The notes under the pieces were generated by a model. That model saw only the letters and a program-made list of their open reading frames with translations, ran no database searches and was not told where the DNA came from. Below are positions 14,079 to 25,200 of a stretch of DNA of 49,898 nucleotides, piece after piece. Positions within the stretch are counted from its first letter, which is position 1. Each line of letters starts with the position of its first letter. Source of the stretch: a virus. The position numbers and the translations under genes are program-made. The stretch covers positions 1 to 49,898 of IMG/VR virus record IMGVR_UViG_3300046689_000033; one strand, given 5' to 3'.

Positions 14079-14807
14079 TTACCCCGGAGTAACGAGCAAC
14101 GTCGAGCTGTCCGAACCGCCGCAGATGGCTGCGATGGTGTCGTGCCCGAACGGCACCGTTATGATGATCTGGCCACCGGCCACCAGCGGGGTTGCCCCCG
14201 TGTTGTCCGCGCCAGACGCCAGCGTAGCCGCGCCCCACGTACCGTGGGAATTTGGCGACGTCGAGGCCGTGGTGGCGATAGAGTTACCGGCCACCCCCGC
14301 TACGAGTGCAGTGACGGTCACCGTGGTGCCGGACGGGTTCGTAGCGACCACCTGCGTATTCGGCAGCGTGGAGGTGGCGTAGTCGGTACCGATGGTCCCA
14401 CCCGAACCGTTGATGGCGTTGAACAGATTGGTCATCGAGGCGGTGTTTGAGGCACCGCGCTTGACGTGTCCGTCAACGTCCGTAAGCGTGGACTGGAAGG
14501 TGTAGGTCTTGCTCCCGATGGTGACTGTGCTCAAATCGACGGGGTTCGTGCCGTCGTTCGTCAGGGTCTGCGCGCCAAGCGCCGGGGCCGTGGGGACCAC
14601 AGCCGTGATGTTGGCACCATTCAGGTTTTGCCCAGTCTCGAAATACAGGGTTTTGGTCCCTGTATTCGAGATCATGTAGCGTGGCCTGTTTCCGGCACCT
14701 TTCCCAACCACCTTAGGTGGAAGGCAAGTTCTGGCCGTAGTTGCTGTGACCGCTAGCAGTACACTAGCAGAAGAAAGCTGCGACAGGGTTGGGATGATGC
14801 TCGTCAT
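14079..14807 (-). CDS. Virion structural protein, beta-rich
   Basis: A 242-residue Ser/Thr/Ala/Gly-rich protein. Residues about 90-210 match a recurring phage virion module: T-I-G-S-K-T-Y-T-F-Q-S, a short helix (MTNLFNAINGS) and a V-T-A-L-V-A-G-V-A-G-N segment. Such modules occur in tail and decoration proteins. The gene contains a strong inverted repeat at 14636-14671. No enzymatic motif is seen. Confidence 0.65.
   Translation of the reverse strand: MTSIIPTLSQLSSASVLLAVTATTARTCLPPKVVGKGAGNRPRYMISNTGTKTLYFETGQNLNGANITAVVPTAPALGAQTLTNDGTNPVDLSTVTIGSKTYTFQSTLTDVDGHVKRGASNTASMTNLFNAINGSGGTIGTDYATSTLPNTQVVATNPSGTTVTVTALVAGVAGNSIATTASTSPNSHGTWGAATLASGADNTGATPLVAGGQIIITVPFGHDTIAAICGGSDSSTLLVTPG
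14636..14671 (-). repeat. Near-perfect inverted repeat inside a coding region
   Basis: TCTCGAAATACAGGG (14636-14650) and CCCTGTATTCGAGA (14658-14671) pair over 14 bases with one bulged A and a 7-base loop. It encodes part of a virion protein, so it would be a stable mRNA hairpin. No U-run follows. Confidence 0.75.
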
Positions 14808-14817
14808 AAGTCACCTG

Positions 14818-15039
14818 TTACGCGGCCGGGGCCGCTGGGGTGTCCTTGGTCACGGTTGTGTCCAAGTTGGCTTTGAGCGCCACGACGGATGCGTCGAGGG
14901 CGTCGATCTGGGCCTGCGTCACGGTGCCTACCTGCAACGCCGCGACCTGAGCCGCGAGGTTGTCGAGTTCGGCGTCTGCCGCGTCGACGCTGATTTTCAG
15001 GTCGGCGAGATCGGCAGTAAGCTTGGTCACGTCAGTCAT
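14818..15039 (-). CDS. Small coiled-coil virion-block protein
   Basis: A 73-residue protein with heptad-like hydrophobic spacing throughout (KLTADLADLKISVDAADAEL and onward), ending in an Ala/Pro tail. A GGAGG site lies 5 bases before the ATG at 15039, which rules out the longer frame from 15177. It is probably an oligomeric coiled coil. It sits between the polyvalent protein and a beta-rich structural gene. Function is unknown. Confidence 0.7.
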   Translation of the reverse strand: MTDVTKLTADLADLKISVDAADAELDNLAAQVAALQVGTVTQAQIDALDASVVALKANLDTTVTKDTPAAPAA

Positions 15040-15079
15040 AAGTACCTCCACAAAGCGTTCGAGACGGCTAACTCGACGC

Positions 15080-18000
15080 TCACTGGCTCCGAAGATTGTA
15101 ATCACCGGATAACTCCTTGAGCGCTTTCTTGCTGACCGGGCTGGTCGCCCTATTGTCTGACACAGCTCCGTTAACAACTCGTTTCTGCTGGTCGCGCTGG
15201 CGCTTCAAGGCGGACGTTAAATCCTTCATTTTCAAGCCGCCGTCCATAGCAGCCTGCCGAGCGGCTTCCTTTTGGGCGGCCGTGTCGGCGGTTATCCATG
15301 CGGTAGTCAGAGCCGAGCGGCGGTTCTGCTCCTTCTGGCGTAGCTGGGATGCTTGGTGCGCATAGGCGCTTTGCTCGCTCTCACGCGCCACCGGGATACC
15401 GGCCGCCCGCAGCCCCATCTCGTAGGGGGTGTACGGCGTGAACGTCTGCCGCCCACGGTCGGTCTTCTTGCCTTCGGTGCCCTCGCGCCACGCGCGGATC
15501 ATGTCGGACACCGCCTTGAACGGTATAAGCTCCTGAGCGGCTTTCAGGGGATCGCCGTGAACCGCGTCTCGGACACCCTTCAGGGTGTTGATGCCCATCT
15601 CGCCTGCGGACCCGAACATCTGGCTGAACAGCCACGACTTGAAGTTGTCGTCCATGTCGCGCTCTTGCCCCGCCTTGGGAGCACTGAACAGCAGCATGTT
15701 GTCTACGCCCAATCCGGATGAGAAGTCAGCGTTCAGGAGGCGCGGCAGGCCGCGATTGAACACCTCGGAGAACTTGGACGCGCCCTCTTTGCTCATGCCC
15801 AAGTTGAGCCCAGCCGCCTTGGCGCGATCTCGGAAGTAGCTCTCGACGTCGTCCCAGTCCTTGTCGGTGACGCCGATCTGGCGCGCCCCAATGAGGGCGG
15901 CGCGGAACGGCTCCCATGCCAGCCCGAGTGCTCCAGCCATCGCCATGTGCGTGACGGTGAGGCCCGCGAGCGCCTTCAGGCTGATCACGCGCTCCTCCGG
16001 GCTTTGGCCCGAGATAACGTTCCCGACATGGCGGACGATAGTTTCCCACGTCCTCATGCCGAACATCTTGAACTGGAGCGGCGGGCGCGCTAGCGGGTGG
16101 CGCATGAACGCGGGCTTGTCCTCGTCGGTGTAGCGGTACTGTGTCTGGTCGGCCGTGGTCATGGAGCGCGCCCAAGCCGCTTCCTTGTCGCCGGACTTCG
16201 CCATCTCCAGCCGGTGCGAGGCGAGGATCGTTACCGCGCGGTTGATCGCTTCCGCCGCCGTCGGCAGAGCGCGCCCGATCTCCTCGGTGCGTAGGAAGAT
16301 GCGGTCGCCTACGCCCAGCGCCCCTTCAGCGAAGTCCCTAAGTCGGCCCTCTCGTATATCCAGCTGCGGGTTCCCGGCGCGGCGCTCTGTGCGGCCGATT
16401 TGCAGACCAGCGTCGGCATCCAGCGTTTTGGCCGCGATGTGCTTCTCGAACAGCTCGCGCTCCTCCGGTCCCATTCTGGACATGATGCTGTCCATAAGCC
16501 GGAGTTGAATTGTCTTGTCGCCCTTGAAGGCGCGGCCGGTGCCCTTAATACCTTCAAGTAAGAGCTTGCCAGCCCCAATGTCGTTGTACGCCTGAAGCAT
16601 GAACTTCGTGGTCTTGGCGAAGCCGTATCGCGCCGCCAGTTCCGGGTACGTGTACATGAACGGCTGCGTCAGGTTCCTAATGGTGAACGCTGGGGTCGCC
16701 AAGTGCATCATGTAGGACGCCGACAGAATGCGTTGGATCGCCGGTTGCAGGTTGTACGCGCTGCTGCCGCTGTCCTTCAGGGCGGCCTCTCGCTTCAGCA
16801 TCTCGTTGTAGACCTTGCTGAGGGCGTAGCCACCTTCGCCCTTCTTGTCTACTTGCTTCTTTATGTTCTCCAGCGCCGCGTCGACGACCGGCTGTGTCTT
16901 CAGCGTGCCGAGGCGCTTGCCGTACTCGGAGGCGTATTCGTCAAAGTTGCGAAGCATGTCGTGCGGGGCGGTGTCGTAACCGGCGACGTTCTTGCGCGCC
17001 ACTCGCGTGGAGTGCGCGCGGGTAGCCGCCAGCACCTGCATGAAGTGCTGCTGGAGCGTCTCGCGAGCCGACTCCTGCTGCGCCTTGCTCATGCGCTTGA
17101 ACTTATCGTTCGCCTCCATGCGCTGTTCCATGCGCTTGTACTCGTTGCCCATCAGCGTCGGGTTGACCGGGGCGTGATACTCTTTCTCCTGCACGGCTAT
17201 GCTGTCCGGCTCGTACTTGCCGCTTGCCTTCATGTCGCGCTCAAGGTTCTCGGCGTCGGACAGACGGTGGTGCATGCTCATATGCTGGTCGTTGACGCCA
17301 ACGATCCACTGCTTGGCGAGGTCTGGGTGGAGGTCCGTAGCCTTCAAGTCCTCGGACGTGAACTTCGTCCCAGTCTCCGGGTCGTGGTCCAAGCCGGTCT
17401 TCGTGTTGAATATCTCGGTGCGCACGGACGGGTTCAGGTGCTGCTTCTCGGCGAACTCCTTGGCGTCGGCCTCGCTAGTGAACGAGAAGTCCTTGTCCTT
17501 GGGGTCGCCGTGAACCGTCTCCTTACCTGTAAGTACGGCCTTGATCTTGCCCAGCACGACATGCTTGCCGCTGCGGCCGAGGGGCGAGTACGGCCCCTGT
17601 AACCGTGAAATGTCCCCAGCGTCCTTGATGGTGTCGTACCAATCGCCGAGGTTCTGCTGGTCTAGCAGGGTGTCAGTGTTGCTCCACAGGCGCTCGGCCA
17701 TCGCGCGAGCTTCTTCTGGTCGGACCACGCCGAACTTGGTCATCTGATTGACCATCGTCTCGACGCCAAGCTCGTGCGAGCTTTCGTCGGCGAGGTTGCG
17801 CCACGATGCAATCACCGTCTTGGCGTCGTCGGGCAGCGCATCGTACACGGGGCGAAGCTCGGCGTCGCGCGCCTTCCTCTGCCACCACTTAGAGCCGCTC
17901 ATGGAGTAGCCTTGGCCCTTCTTGGTGAGCGGCTTGGACGGATCAATGCCGTTCACGGTGCTCTCGTTGAGCACTCGCGTGGCGTTGTTCATTACCTCTG

Positions 18001-21000
18001 GCTGGTCCTTGTACTTGCTCACGAGGTCCAGCCACTCCTTCTGGATGCCGTCGAACTTCTCGCGGCCGGACTGCGTCATGTGCGCGCGGAGGGCGTGAGC
18101 CTCTACCAGCTTGCTGACGGTGCGGTCGGGGTCGATGCCCATGCGGTGCGAGGCTTCGCCAATCGCGGACGACACGCGGGCGAACATCATCTTTGGTGCG
18201 CTTAGACGCTTGTTGAGCGCCTCGCGCGGCGACTCCTTGGACGCTTCCTCCTCTTTGACTACGAGGTCTGCCTTGGTATCGGCGCGGTTGCGCTCGACCG
18301 CCTCGTCAGACGGCAGGCTGGCTTTTACACGTAGCATTTCGCGGTCATGCTCGGTTCTATCGAGCGGCCTATCCTGCCAGTAGCGCTCGGACAGCTTGCC
18401 CTCTAGGCTGGTTTCTTTACCGGCGCTGTCATCGAACGCCTTCATGGCGGCTTCAAGCGCGCTGGTAGACTTCTCGGGGGACTTCAACATATCGCGAACA
18501 CGCGCCACGATGGCCTTCCACGCGGTAGGCTTATTACGCCACTCGGCTACACCAAGCTCCTTGGCAAGCTCCGGGCTGATCTCGTGGTTCATCATGAGTT
18601 CTTGGAAGTCTTTATTGGTCAAGCTCTCGGTTATGAACTCGTGCTCGTTGGACAGGCCGTACTCCTTTGCGTACTCGGGGCGCTTGCCAAGGACGTCGTC
18701 CATTATTTTGCGGATTTGCGCCCTTGCCACCGGATTGTCTTCAATGTGCGCCAAGGTGGCGGCGTGAATGGCCTCATGGAGAACGGCTCGTGCCTGCAAT
18801 CCATGTGACAGCCCATCTACCAGAACAATCTGCTTCTGCGTTGCGTCGTAGAACCCAATGTTCTTCTCGCCAGCCTTAAGGTTTAGGTCATACCGCAGAC
18901 GGTCTAGCTCTTTAGCGGAGACGAACCTGACCGGAATGTTGGGGACCAAACTGTTAACGATCTTGGCGATGTGCGGCATATACATGGCTAGGCGGCCGCC
19001 TATAGACGTGAAGTCGTGCTCTGCGAACACGTCCTTAACGGTGGTGCTACGCAGCGCGCTACCCACGCGATTTTCTTCAGTCTTGTCGTCAAACCACACG
19101 AACTTGTGCGGCTTGGTGGGATCGGTCGGCTCCGTGATGTCCTCGGTAGCCTCTTTCTTCACGCGAGCATCTAGGTTCGGCTTGGGCTCGCCAGCGATGC
19201 CGCTTTCGCCCGCGCTAACCACCTTGCGGGCGTTGTTGCCCTGATCCTTCACCTCGTCGTACACGGCCTGCACGCGCGACTCGTCGCCGCTGCGCAGCCC
19301 CTTGTCGTGCATCATGAACTCGGCGAAGGACATTTTCTTATTCACGAACCTATGCGCCAGCTGCACCCACTTGAACTCGGGTGTCGGATGCGCAGTCGGA
19401 TAGTAGAGCTTGCCCTCTGGGTTCTGCTTGCTCGGCGGGCTGCGGTCGTGGTTGTTCTTCACCTCGTCCTGATTGAGCACGTCGCGGATTTGGCCACGGA
19501 CGCCGTCTATCCACCTGTTGAGCTTCGCGCCAGTACCCGTACCTTTGGGTACTTCGGGGATAGCGGCGCGCGGGTCCTCGAACGCAGTCTTCACTGCGCG
19601 CAAATTCTTGTTGTGCTTGGCCTCCTGCTCGCCACCGGAGAATTGGCGCGGCGGGGCGCGCTCGGCCGGTGCGGCTTCCTCAACCTGCTTGATGGCTGGC
19701 TCGGCCTTTGTCTCGGCATCTCGCTTCTGACCACGACGTCGTGCCTCTGGCTCGGCCTTCGGCTCCGGCGCTGACCGTCGCGTGTACGCATCGCGAACGA
19801 TCTTAGCGGCTGTTAACCTGTCGGCGTCACTGACTTTCGGCGACAGTAGCTTGTTAAGCTCATCTATATACAGCTGATGTGTGGACTCTTGCAGCTTATC
19901 GCCACGGTTGGTGGCGTCCTGCTTGCCCTCTCGCAGGTTCCTAATGGCGTCTCGTATCTCGCCATGAGACGCGTTTTCTGATAAGTCGGGGGAGACATAC
20001 GGCTTTGCCTTTGTCTCCACCGACGCCTTGGGTTGTTCCTGCTGCGCCTGCTGTATCGGCTTCTCGGCTACCGGCTCTTGGGCGGGAGCGTCCTTCGCCT
20101 TCGACACCTTCTTGGCTCTAGCGGCCTTCGGCATAACCTGTACGGGTTCCACTGTCGCAGTGGGGCCATACGTGCGCGTGTCGGCTGTTTGTTTTACCGC
20201 AGGCTTCGCCAGTATCTCGTGCGCCTGCCCCGGCGTCATATTGAAGATTTCTTCTGGCGTATGCCCGCGCGCCCTCAACTGCGACTTCATCTTGTTGGTA
20301 ATCTGCGACGGCATGCCGGTCACGGGTTCGGCTACCGCAGGCTTCACCTCTTGAGTCGGTTCGGAGATAGGCCCTTCCGTAACCGTAACCGGCTCTGGCT
20401 TACGCGCTAACTGCTCATTGTTTCGCTCCGCGTACCCTTCAGCGCGAGCGGTGTTATCTCCGGGCAGAATCTCACCAACCACCTTGCGTATGTCAGTCAG
20501 TGACTTGCCCTGCCTTCCCATCTCTCGAATGGTAGCGAGGCGTGCCGGGTCGGGCGCTGCTGGCGCTGCTGCTGCTGCTGGCTCGGCCGCGCCAACCTCT
20601 GGTGTTCCCAGCTTGGGAACTTTGGAGCGGCGGCGGGACGTAGCCTTGGCTGCTTCGGCAGCGGGCGGCGCTGGTGCCTGCGGGTTTGGAGGAAGCTCCG
20701 GCTGCGTAGGCATGCTGCGTATATTGGACGGAACCTCCTCTGCGCCTACCGGAGGAGTAGGTGCAGCCCCTTCTTCCTGAACGATGCCCCTTTGGGCCGG
20801 TTGCTCTGGCGGCGCTGTTTCTGCTGGCTTTTCCACTGGCGCGGCAGTTTCCGGCGCAGGAGTGGAAACCTCAGGCTTTGCAGGCTGTTCGGCGTCTATC
20901 GCCGCTTTGATGGTCGGATCGAGGCCCGCTTGCATTGGCGCGCCTGCTTCTTCGTCGAGCGGCGTTTTTGCGTCTGGGCTTTCCCAGTCGTCTGCGAAGC

Positions 21001-22297
21001 GGTCTTGGCCGGGCTTCTTTGCAAATCGGCCATCATTACCGCTATCAGCTTCTCCAAGCCCGTTACCCACGTTTTCTTTGGCGCGGGCGCTCGTGTCCGG
21101 CTTCGCTCTCTCTGCGGCCGTGCCGACGGAGTTGGACATTTGGTCGATGTGCGGCGTCGCGGTGTCTTGCGCGGCTTTAGCATCGGCGTCACCTTTTGCT
21201 GGAGTGCCCGTGCCTTTGGAGTCAACGCCGTCGCCCGGCTTTGTGTCGCCCGGCAGTTTGTGCTGGCCCCTACCACCAAGTATCGCGCCGATAACCGCTT
21301 GGCCCGCCGCCGAAGTGAAGTCCGGGTGAAATTCCGCATCGGGGTCCACCATCTGTTTGTGGATTTCGTGTTGAACGTAGTCGTCAGCAACAGCCAAGCC
21401 GCCGAACGCCGACGCTTCCAGCGCCTTCGGGAGCACTACTTCCTTAAGCCAGCCAGCGGCCAGCGGCGCGGCCTTCGCGAACGGCGCGAGTATCTTGCCT
21501 ACGGAGCCCATCGCCAAGCCTTCGGCACCACCAACTAGACCACCAACTATGTTGGCTCCAGTGGACGTGTCCTCACCGGCGGCTCGTGCCTTGTCGGCCT
21601 GTGCGTTTATTCCCCCTGCCGCGCCGAGTACCCCGAAGGTTCCAAGTACGGCTGCACCTGCGCCAGCAGCTGCGACTTCCGGAGTTGCCGCGAGTGCGCC
21701 AGCGACAAGCGGGGCTCCGAGGACGGCGGCCACGATTGGCGCAAGACCAGAGCCTGCTGCGCCGAGTACCGTGTTCTGTTCCTCTGGAGTAAATCCGACG
21801 TTCTTGTCCGTCCACTCATTGATACCTTCTCCAGCTTTCGTCAGCGCGTTGTCGCCACCAAACAACTCGCCGAGCGCCTTCAGGGTGCTGCCGACTGCCT
21901 TGGGTACACCAGCTTCGAGGCCGTGTATAGCCGCCATCGGGCCGCCAATGTGGAAGCCGTCGTCTTGCTTGGCCTGCTTGACGTCAGGAGTAGTGTCCTC
22001 CACGAAGCCTTCAGGAAGTGCGTATTTGTGGTCGCGGTTCTCCGAGCCAAGCTCGGGCATCCCGAACTTGTTGTTGTAGCGCGCTCCGACTCGGTCGAGC
22101 ACGCTCTTACCTTTGGGTCCGATCTTGGGGGTGTCTTCTACGAAGCCTTCGGGCAAGGCGTAGATGTCCCTTTGCCCTACACTGGCGGCGTCCGTGCCGT
22201 GCGCCCTACCAATACGCTCCCTCGGGTTTACTTCCGGGGCCTGTACTGATTCGTCTTGGGTGCCGACTACGTCTTCGTTGTCGTCTTCCAACGCCAC
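15080..22297 (-). CDS. Giant polyvalent/internal virion protein with zincin motif
   Basis: A 2405-residue protein, the largest gene here. Residues 1-90 hold two copies of YALPEGFVEDT. Residues about 160-240 are Ala/Gly-rich and hydrophobic and could insert into a membrane. Residues about 350-950 are Pro/Ala/Lys-rich linkers. A zinc metallopeptidase motif H1174-E-A-I-H1178 is followed by E1220-F-I-T-E1224, a gluzincin-like pattern seen in phage polyvalent proteins. A PLARPPLQFKMFG segment near residue 2070 resembles the PLxRF domain of such proteins. It is probably packaged in the head and ejected with the DNA. GTG start with an AAGGAG site, directly after the previous stop. Confidence 0.75.
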   Translation of the reverse strand: MALEDDNEDVVGTQDESVQAPEVNPRERIGRAHGTDAASVGQRDIYALPEGFVEDTPKIGPKGKSVLDRVGARYNNKFGMPELGSENRDHKYALPEGFVEDTTPDVKQAKQDDGFHIGGPMAAIHGLEAGVPKAVGSTLKALGELFGGDNALTKAGEGINEWTDKNVGFTPEEQNTVLGAAGSGLAPIVAAVLGAPLVAGALAATPEVAAAGAGAAVLGTFGVLGAAGGINAQADKARAAGEDTSTGANIVGGLVGGAEGLAMGSVGKILAPFAKAAPLAAGWLKEVVLPKALEASAFGGLAVADDYVQHEIHKQMVDPDAEFHPDFTSAAGQAVIGAILGGRGQHKLPGDTKPGDGVDSKGTGTPAKGDADAKAAQDTATPHIDQMSNSVGTAAERAKPDTSARAKENVGNGLGEADSGNDGRFAKKPGQDRFADDWESPDAKTPLDEEAGAPMQAGLDPTIKAAIDAEQPAKPEVSTPAPETAAPVEKPAETAPPEQPAQRGIVQEEGAAPTPPVGAEEVPSNIRSMPTQPELPPNPQAPAPPAAEAAKATSRRRSKVPKLGTPEVGAAEPAAAAAPAAPDPARLATIREMGRQGKSLTDIRKVVGEILPGDNTARAEGYAERNNEQLARKPEPVTVTEGPISEPTQEVKPAVAEPVTGMPSQITNKMKSQLRARGHTPEEIFNMTPGQAHEILAKPAVKQTADTRTYGPTATVEPVQVMPKAARAKKVSKAKDAPAQEPVAEKPIQQAQQEQPKASVETKAKPYVSPDLSENASHGEIRDAIRNLREGKQDATNRGDKLQESTHQLYIDELNKLLSPKVSDADRLTAAKIVRDAYTRRSAPEPKAEPEARRRGQKRDAETKAEPAIKQVEEAAPAERAPPRQFSGGEQEAKHNKNLRAVKTAFEDPRAAIPEVPKGTGTGAKLNRWIDGVRGQIRDVLNQDEVKNNHDRSPPSKQNPEGKLYYPTAHPTPEFKWVQLAHRFVNKKMSFAEFMMHDKGLRSGDESRVQAVYDEVKDQGNNARKVVSAGESGIAGEPKPNLDARVKKEATEDITEPTDPTKPHKFVWFDDKTEENRVGSALRSTTVKDVFAEHDFTSIGGRLAMYMPHIAKIVNSLVPNIPVRFVSAKELDRLRYDLNLKAGEKNIGFYDATQKQIVLVDGLSHGLQARAVLHEAIHAATLAHIEDNPVARAQIRKIMDDVLGKRPEYAKEYGLSNEHEFITESLTNKDFQELMMNHEISPELAKELGVAEWRNKPTAWKAIVARVRDMLKSPEKSTSALEAAMKAFDDSAGKETSLEGKLSERYWQDRPLDRTEHDREMLRVKASLPSDEAVERNRADTKADLVVKEEEASKESPREALNKRLSAPKMMFARVSSAIGEASHRMGIDPDRTVSKLVEAHALRAHMTQSGREKFDGIQKEWLDLVSKYKDQPEVMNNATRVLNESTVNGIDPSKPLTKKGQGYSMSGSKWWQRKARDAELRPVYDALPDDAKTVIASWRNLADESSHELGVETMVNQMTKFGVVRPEEARAMAERLWSNTDTLLDQQNLGDWYDTIKDAGDISRLQGPYSPLGRSGKHVVLGKIKAVLTGKETVHGDPKDKDFSFTSEADAKEFAEKQHLNPSVRTEIFNTKTGLDHDPETGTKFTSEDLKATDLHPDLAKQWIVGVNDQHMSMHHRLSDAENLERDMKASGKYEPDSIAVQEKEYHAPVNPTLMGNEYKRMEQRMEANDKFKRMSKAQQESARETLQQHFMQVLAATRAHSTRVARKNVAGYDTAPHDMLRNFDEYASEYGKRLGTLKTQPVVDAALENIKKQVDKKGEGGYALSKVYNEMLKREAALKDSGSSAYNLQPAIQRILSASYMMHLATPAFTIRNLTQPFMYTYPELAARYGFAKTTKFMLQAYNDIGAGKLLLEGIKGTGRAFKGDKTIQLRLMDSIMSRMGPEERELFEKHIAAKTLDADAGLQIGRTERRAGNPQLDIREGRLRDFAEGALGVGDRIFLRTEEIGRALPTAAEAINRAVTILASHRLEMAKSGDKEAAWARSMTTADQTQYRYTDEDKPAFMRHPLARPPLQFKMFGMRTWETIVRHVGNVISGQSPEERVISLKALAGLTVTHMAMAGALGLAWEPFRAALIGARQIGVTDKDWDDVESYFRDRAKAAGLNLGMSKEGASKFSEVFNRGLPRLLNADFSSGLGVDNMLLFSAPKAGQERDMDDNFKSWLFSQMFGSAGEMGINTLKGVRDAVHGDPLKAAQELIPFKAVSDMIRAWREGTEGKKTDRGRQTFTPYTPYEMGLRAAGIPVARESEQSAYAHQASQLRQKEQNRRSALTTAWITADTAAQKEAARQAAMDGGLKMKDLTSALKRQRDQQKRVVNGAVSDNRATSPVSKKALKELSGDYNLRSQ

Positions 22298-25200
22298 TTA
22301 CTTCTTCTCCTTGAGCCGCCACCCCTGCTTCTCACTGAATATCAGTACTACTTCCTTACCAAACAACTTGCCCTTCTTCTCATCGCCTTCTGACGGCTTT
22401 CCCTCTGCCTGATCACCATCAGATGTAGACTTAGCGCCGCCCTTTGGCTGTCCGGTGCGAGCGTCAAGTCCGTGCTCATCGAACACCTTGGCGCGGATTT
22501 GCGCCAAAGTTAAGCCCTTGTCTTCATCCGACGGCTCTTTTTGGCGTTGTCGAGTTTCGCGTTCCGCGTTGTTGACTCTGTCCGACTGCGCCCGCGTACC
22601 GGCAGGATCGTTCTTGCCGCCCATAAGGTTCGTGGCGCGCTCGTTGAGATGCGCATCCCACTGGCGGGCGTTCGCGGCTGTCCTCGGCCCGAGAACGTCG
22701 TAAAGCTGCTTCTCGGTGTCGTTAAGCTCGCCGTAGGTTCGCCCCTTTGGACCACTCCGCTCCTCCTGTGGCGCGTACTGCGTCACTTGGCCAGCACGAA
22801 TGATGCGCGGGCCACGGTTCGGTATCTCGCCGGGACGGTCGTCGCCTGTCGGTGTTGGTGCTTTAGAGCGGTACTCATCGAACGTAGGCGGAATGGCGGA
22901 CGCCAATCCGGGCTTCTGCGGCGGCGGCGCGACGCCTCTCGGGGTCATTTGGTACTCGCGGTCTTGGCCGCCGTGGCCAGCCACCATGCCAGTGACCGCG
23001 TTTTTCTCGCCCTTGTACTTTACAGTAGCGTTCTGCGCCGGTCCATACGGAGGCGGCCGCGAAGTCTCAGACTGCGGCAGTGGATATGTACCCGGTGGGC
23101 GCGGCTGCTGCTGCGGCGGCGTGTAGGGGATGCCCTGCATCTGCGGCGACACTTGCTGTGTCTTAACCGGAGTTGCACCGGCGTTCGCTCCACCCTGAAA
23201 ATCAGGCGTGCGTTGACTCTGTTGCGTCTGAACCGGAGTTGCGCCCTCGCGCGCCCCACCTTGCAAAGTAGCGGGAGCGTTCGGAGAACCCGGCATTGCC
23301 TCGGGGGTGTTAGCGCCGCCGTATCCGGCTGCGGGGGGATTGGTGCTTCCAGAAGGCTGTAGCTGTGCTTCTCCAGTGGCATCCTGCCCCGGAGCCTGCA
23401 TCTGCTTGCTGCTGTTAACGCCAGCGGCCCAGTCCTTGACGCCCTGCGGTAGCGCCTTGTTTATCTGCGCACCGAGGCCGGTTCCTTCGCCAGCGCCGGG
23501 CATCTTGCGCCCGCCGAGCTTGTTGCCCTGACCGGGCGGCACCTTTTCGGCTTTGTCGAGCACCCTCTCCGGACCCTTCAACAACATCTCGTCGAAGTTG
23601 GTGGCGAGCGCGTGCTGGAACTGCTCCACGCCCAGATTCTTCTCCATGATAGGCTCGCCGGATTTCTTGTCGACGACGGTCGCCGTGAAGCCTTGGTCGC
23701 CGTTCGGCTTGAACCGCACTAGGTTCTGACCAGCCACGTAGTCGGAAGCGCTGTTCGCGAACGCCGCTGCCTTCTCGGGGTCGCCGTTGTCGAGCGCGAC
23801 TGTAGCGTGCGCCGTATTGCCCATGTACTTCTGCGCCAGTGCCTGCACGGTGCTGTAGAGCGGGTGTTCGTCGTGGTGCTCAGGGCTGAACTTGGTCTTC
23901 TGTGTGGCGTCACCAACCATAGTCATAGCCTGATCGACGTTCGCCCAGTACGGCTGATTGTTGCCGTCCTTTTCGTTTTGCAGGCGAATTGCCTCAAGCG
24001 ACGCCCCGAGGAAGGGGTCGGCGTTGTTGCGGCTAAGATGGCTCATGACCTTCTGCTTGCGAACTTCGGGGTCCTCGGTCGGAATGGGACCCTGCATAAG
24101 GCGTCGATGGCCCTCGTAGAGCCCCTCCTGCGCGTACATCTTCGCCTTGTCGAGGAACTGCGGCGGGCCATTGCGCTCGTCGCCCTGCTGAGTATCTGGG
24201 GCGGGCGCGTTCGGCTGCTGCGGAGCGGGAGCATCAGGAGATTCCACTTCGCCGCCGTCTGCGAACTTCTGTATTGCCGGGATCGGGCCGCCGCTAGCCG
24301 CCTCAGCCATCGGGGCTGCGCCGCCGCCGTCAGCAAGCGTGGGGCCGCCGCCGCCGTCAGCAAGCGTGTCACCGCCGCCACCACCGGCCAGTGTCCGCCG
24401 GTGCATCTGGTCGTCAGCTATCGACGGGCCGCCAGCGTCACCAGTATGTGGTTCGGTACCTATGGAAGCCATCTGCGTGCCGCTGGCGCTAGCATCGCCG
24501 CCTGCGTCTGAGGTTTTCCCGCTGTTGCGTAACATCTGGGTGTTTTCCGCGCCATCGTTAGAGAGTTGCTGGCGCTGCAAAGACGCGGTGTTGCTGTCTT
24601 GGGCCATAGCTCGCGCGTTGTCTTGGGCGTATCCAGCGCCGCCGCGATCCCATTTATCGAAGGACTGCTGCTGCATCTGGCGAAGGTTCTGGCCGTCCTC
24701 GTGTATGCGCGCAGCATCAACCTGCGCCGCCGCCGAGGAGTCCGCGCCGTACATGGCCGCTTGCGCGCCCCAGCCAGCAATAGTCTCGGCGCTCTGGTTC
24801 TTCAAGCTCTGCATGCGCATTTCGTGGTCTTGAGCTGACGGGTCCGAGCCAACAATTCCGCCGCCTTTAATCCCGCCGCCGCCGCCGGGGAAGCCGCTTG
24901 CGCCGTGCCCGCCGCCGCCCCAGTAGTAGGCGCTCAAGCCTTTGGCCGATCCAGCGTTGTTGGTGCCGCCGCCAGCGCTACCGCGAGCACCGATTTGCGC
25001 AACAGACGGAGCAACAACACCGCCGCCCGCGTAGCCGGGAACTTTAGCCTGCGAGGGCATTGGCGCTGCTTGCGCGGGCATAGACGGGCGCTGCGTTGCC
25101 TGTGTTGGAATGCCCATAGGGCGAGGCGCGGCTTGCGCGGGCATAGATGGACGACTCGCGCCAATAGCTTGGGCGGCACGGGGCGCTGCTTGAGCAGGTA

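Noticed and set aside
16703-17602. Long plus-strand frame of about 300 codons opposite the giant virion gene
   Set aside because: It lies wholly inside the 2405-residue gene, is rich in Leu/Val/Arg/His as antisense frames of GC-rich genes are, and has no ribosome binding site or recognisable motif.
21495-23362. Several plus-strand frames of 80-270 codons opposite the large low-complexity genes
   Set aside because: They are mirror frames of Ala/Pro/Gly-rich coding regions; their Arg/Ser/Pro composition follows from the other strand.
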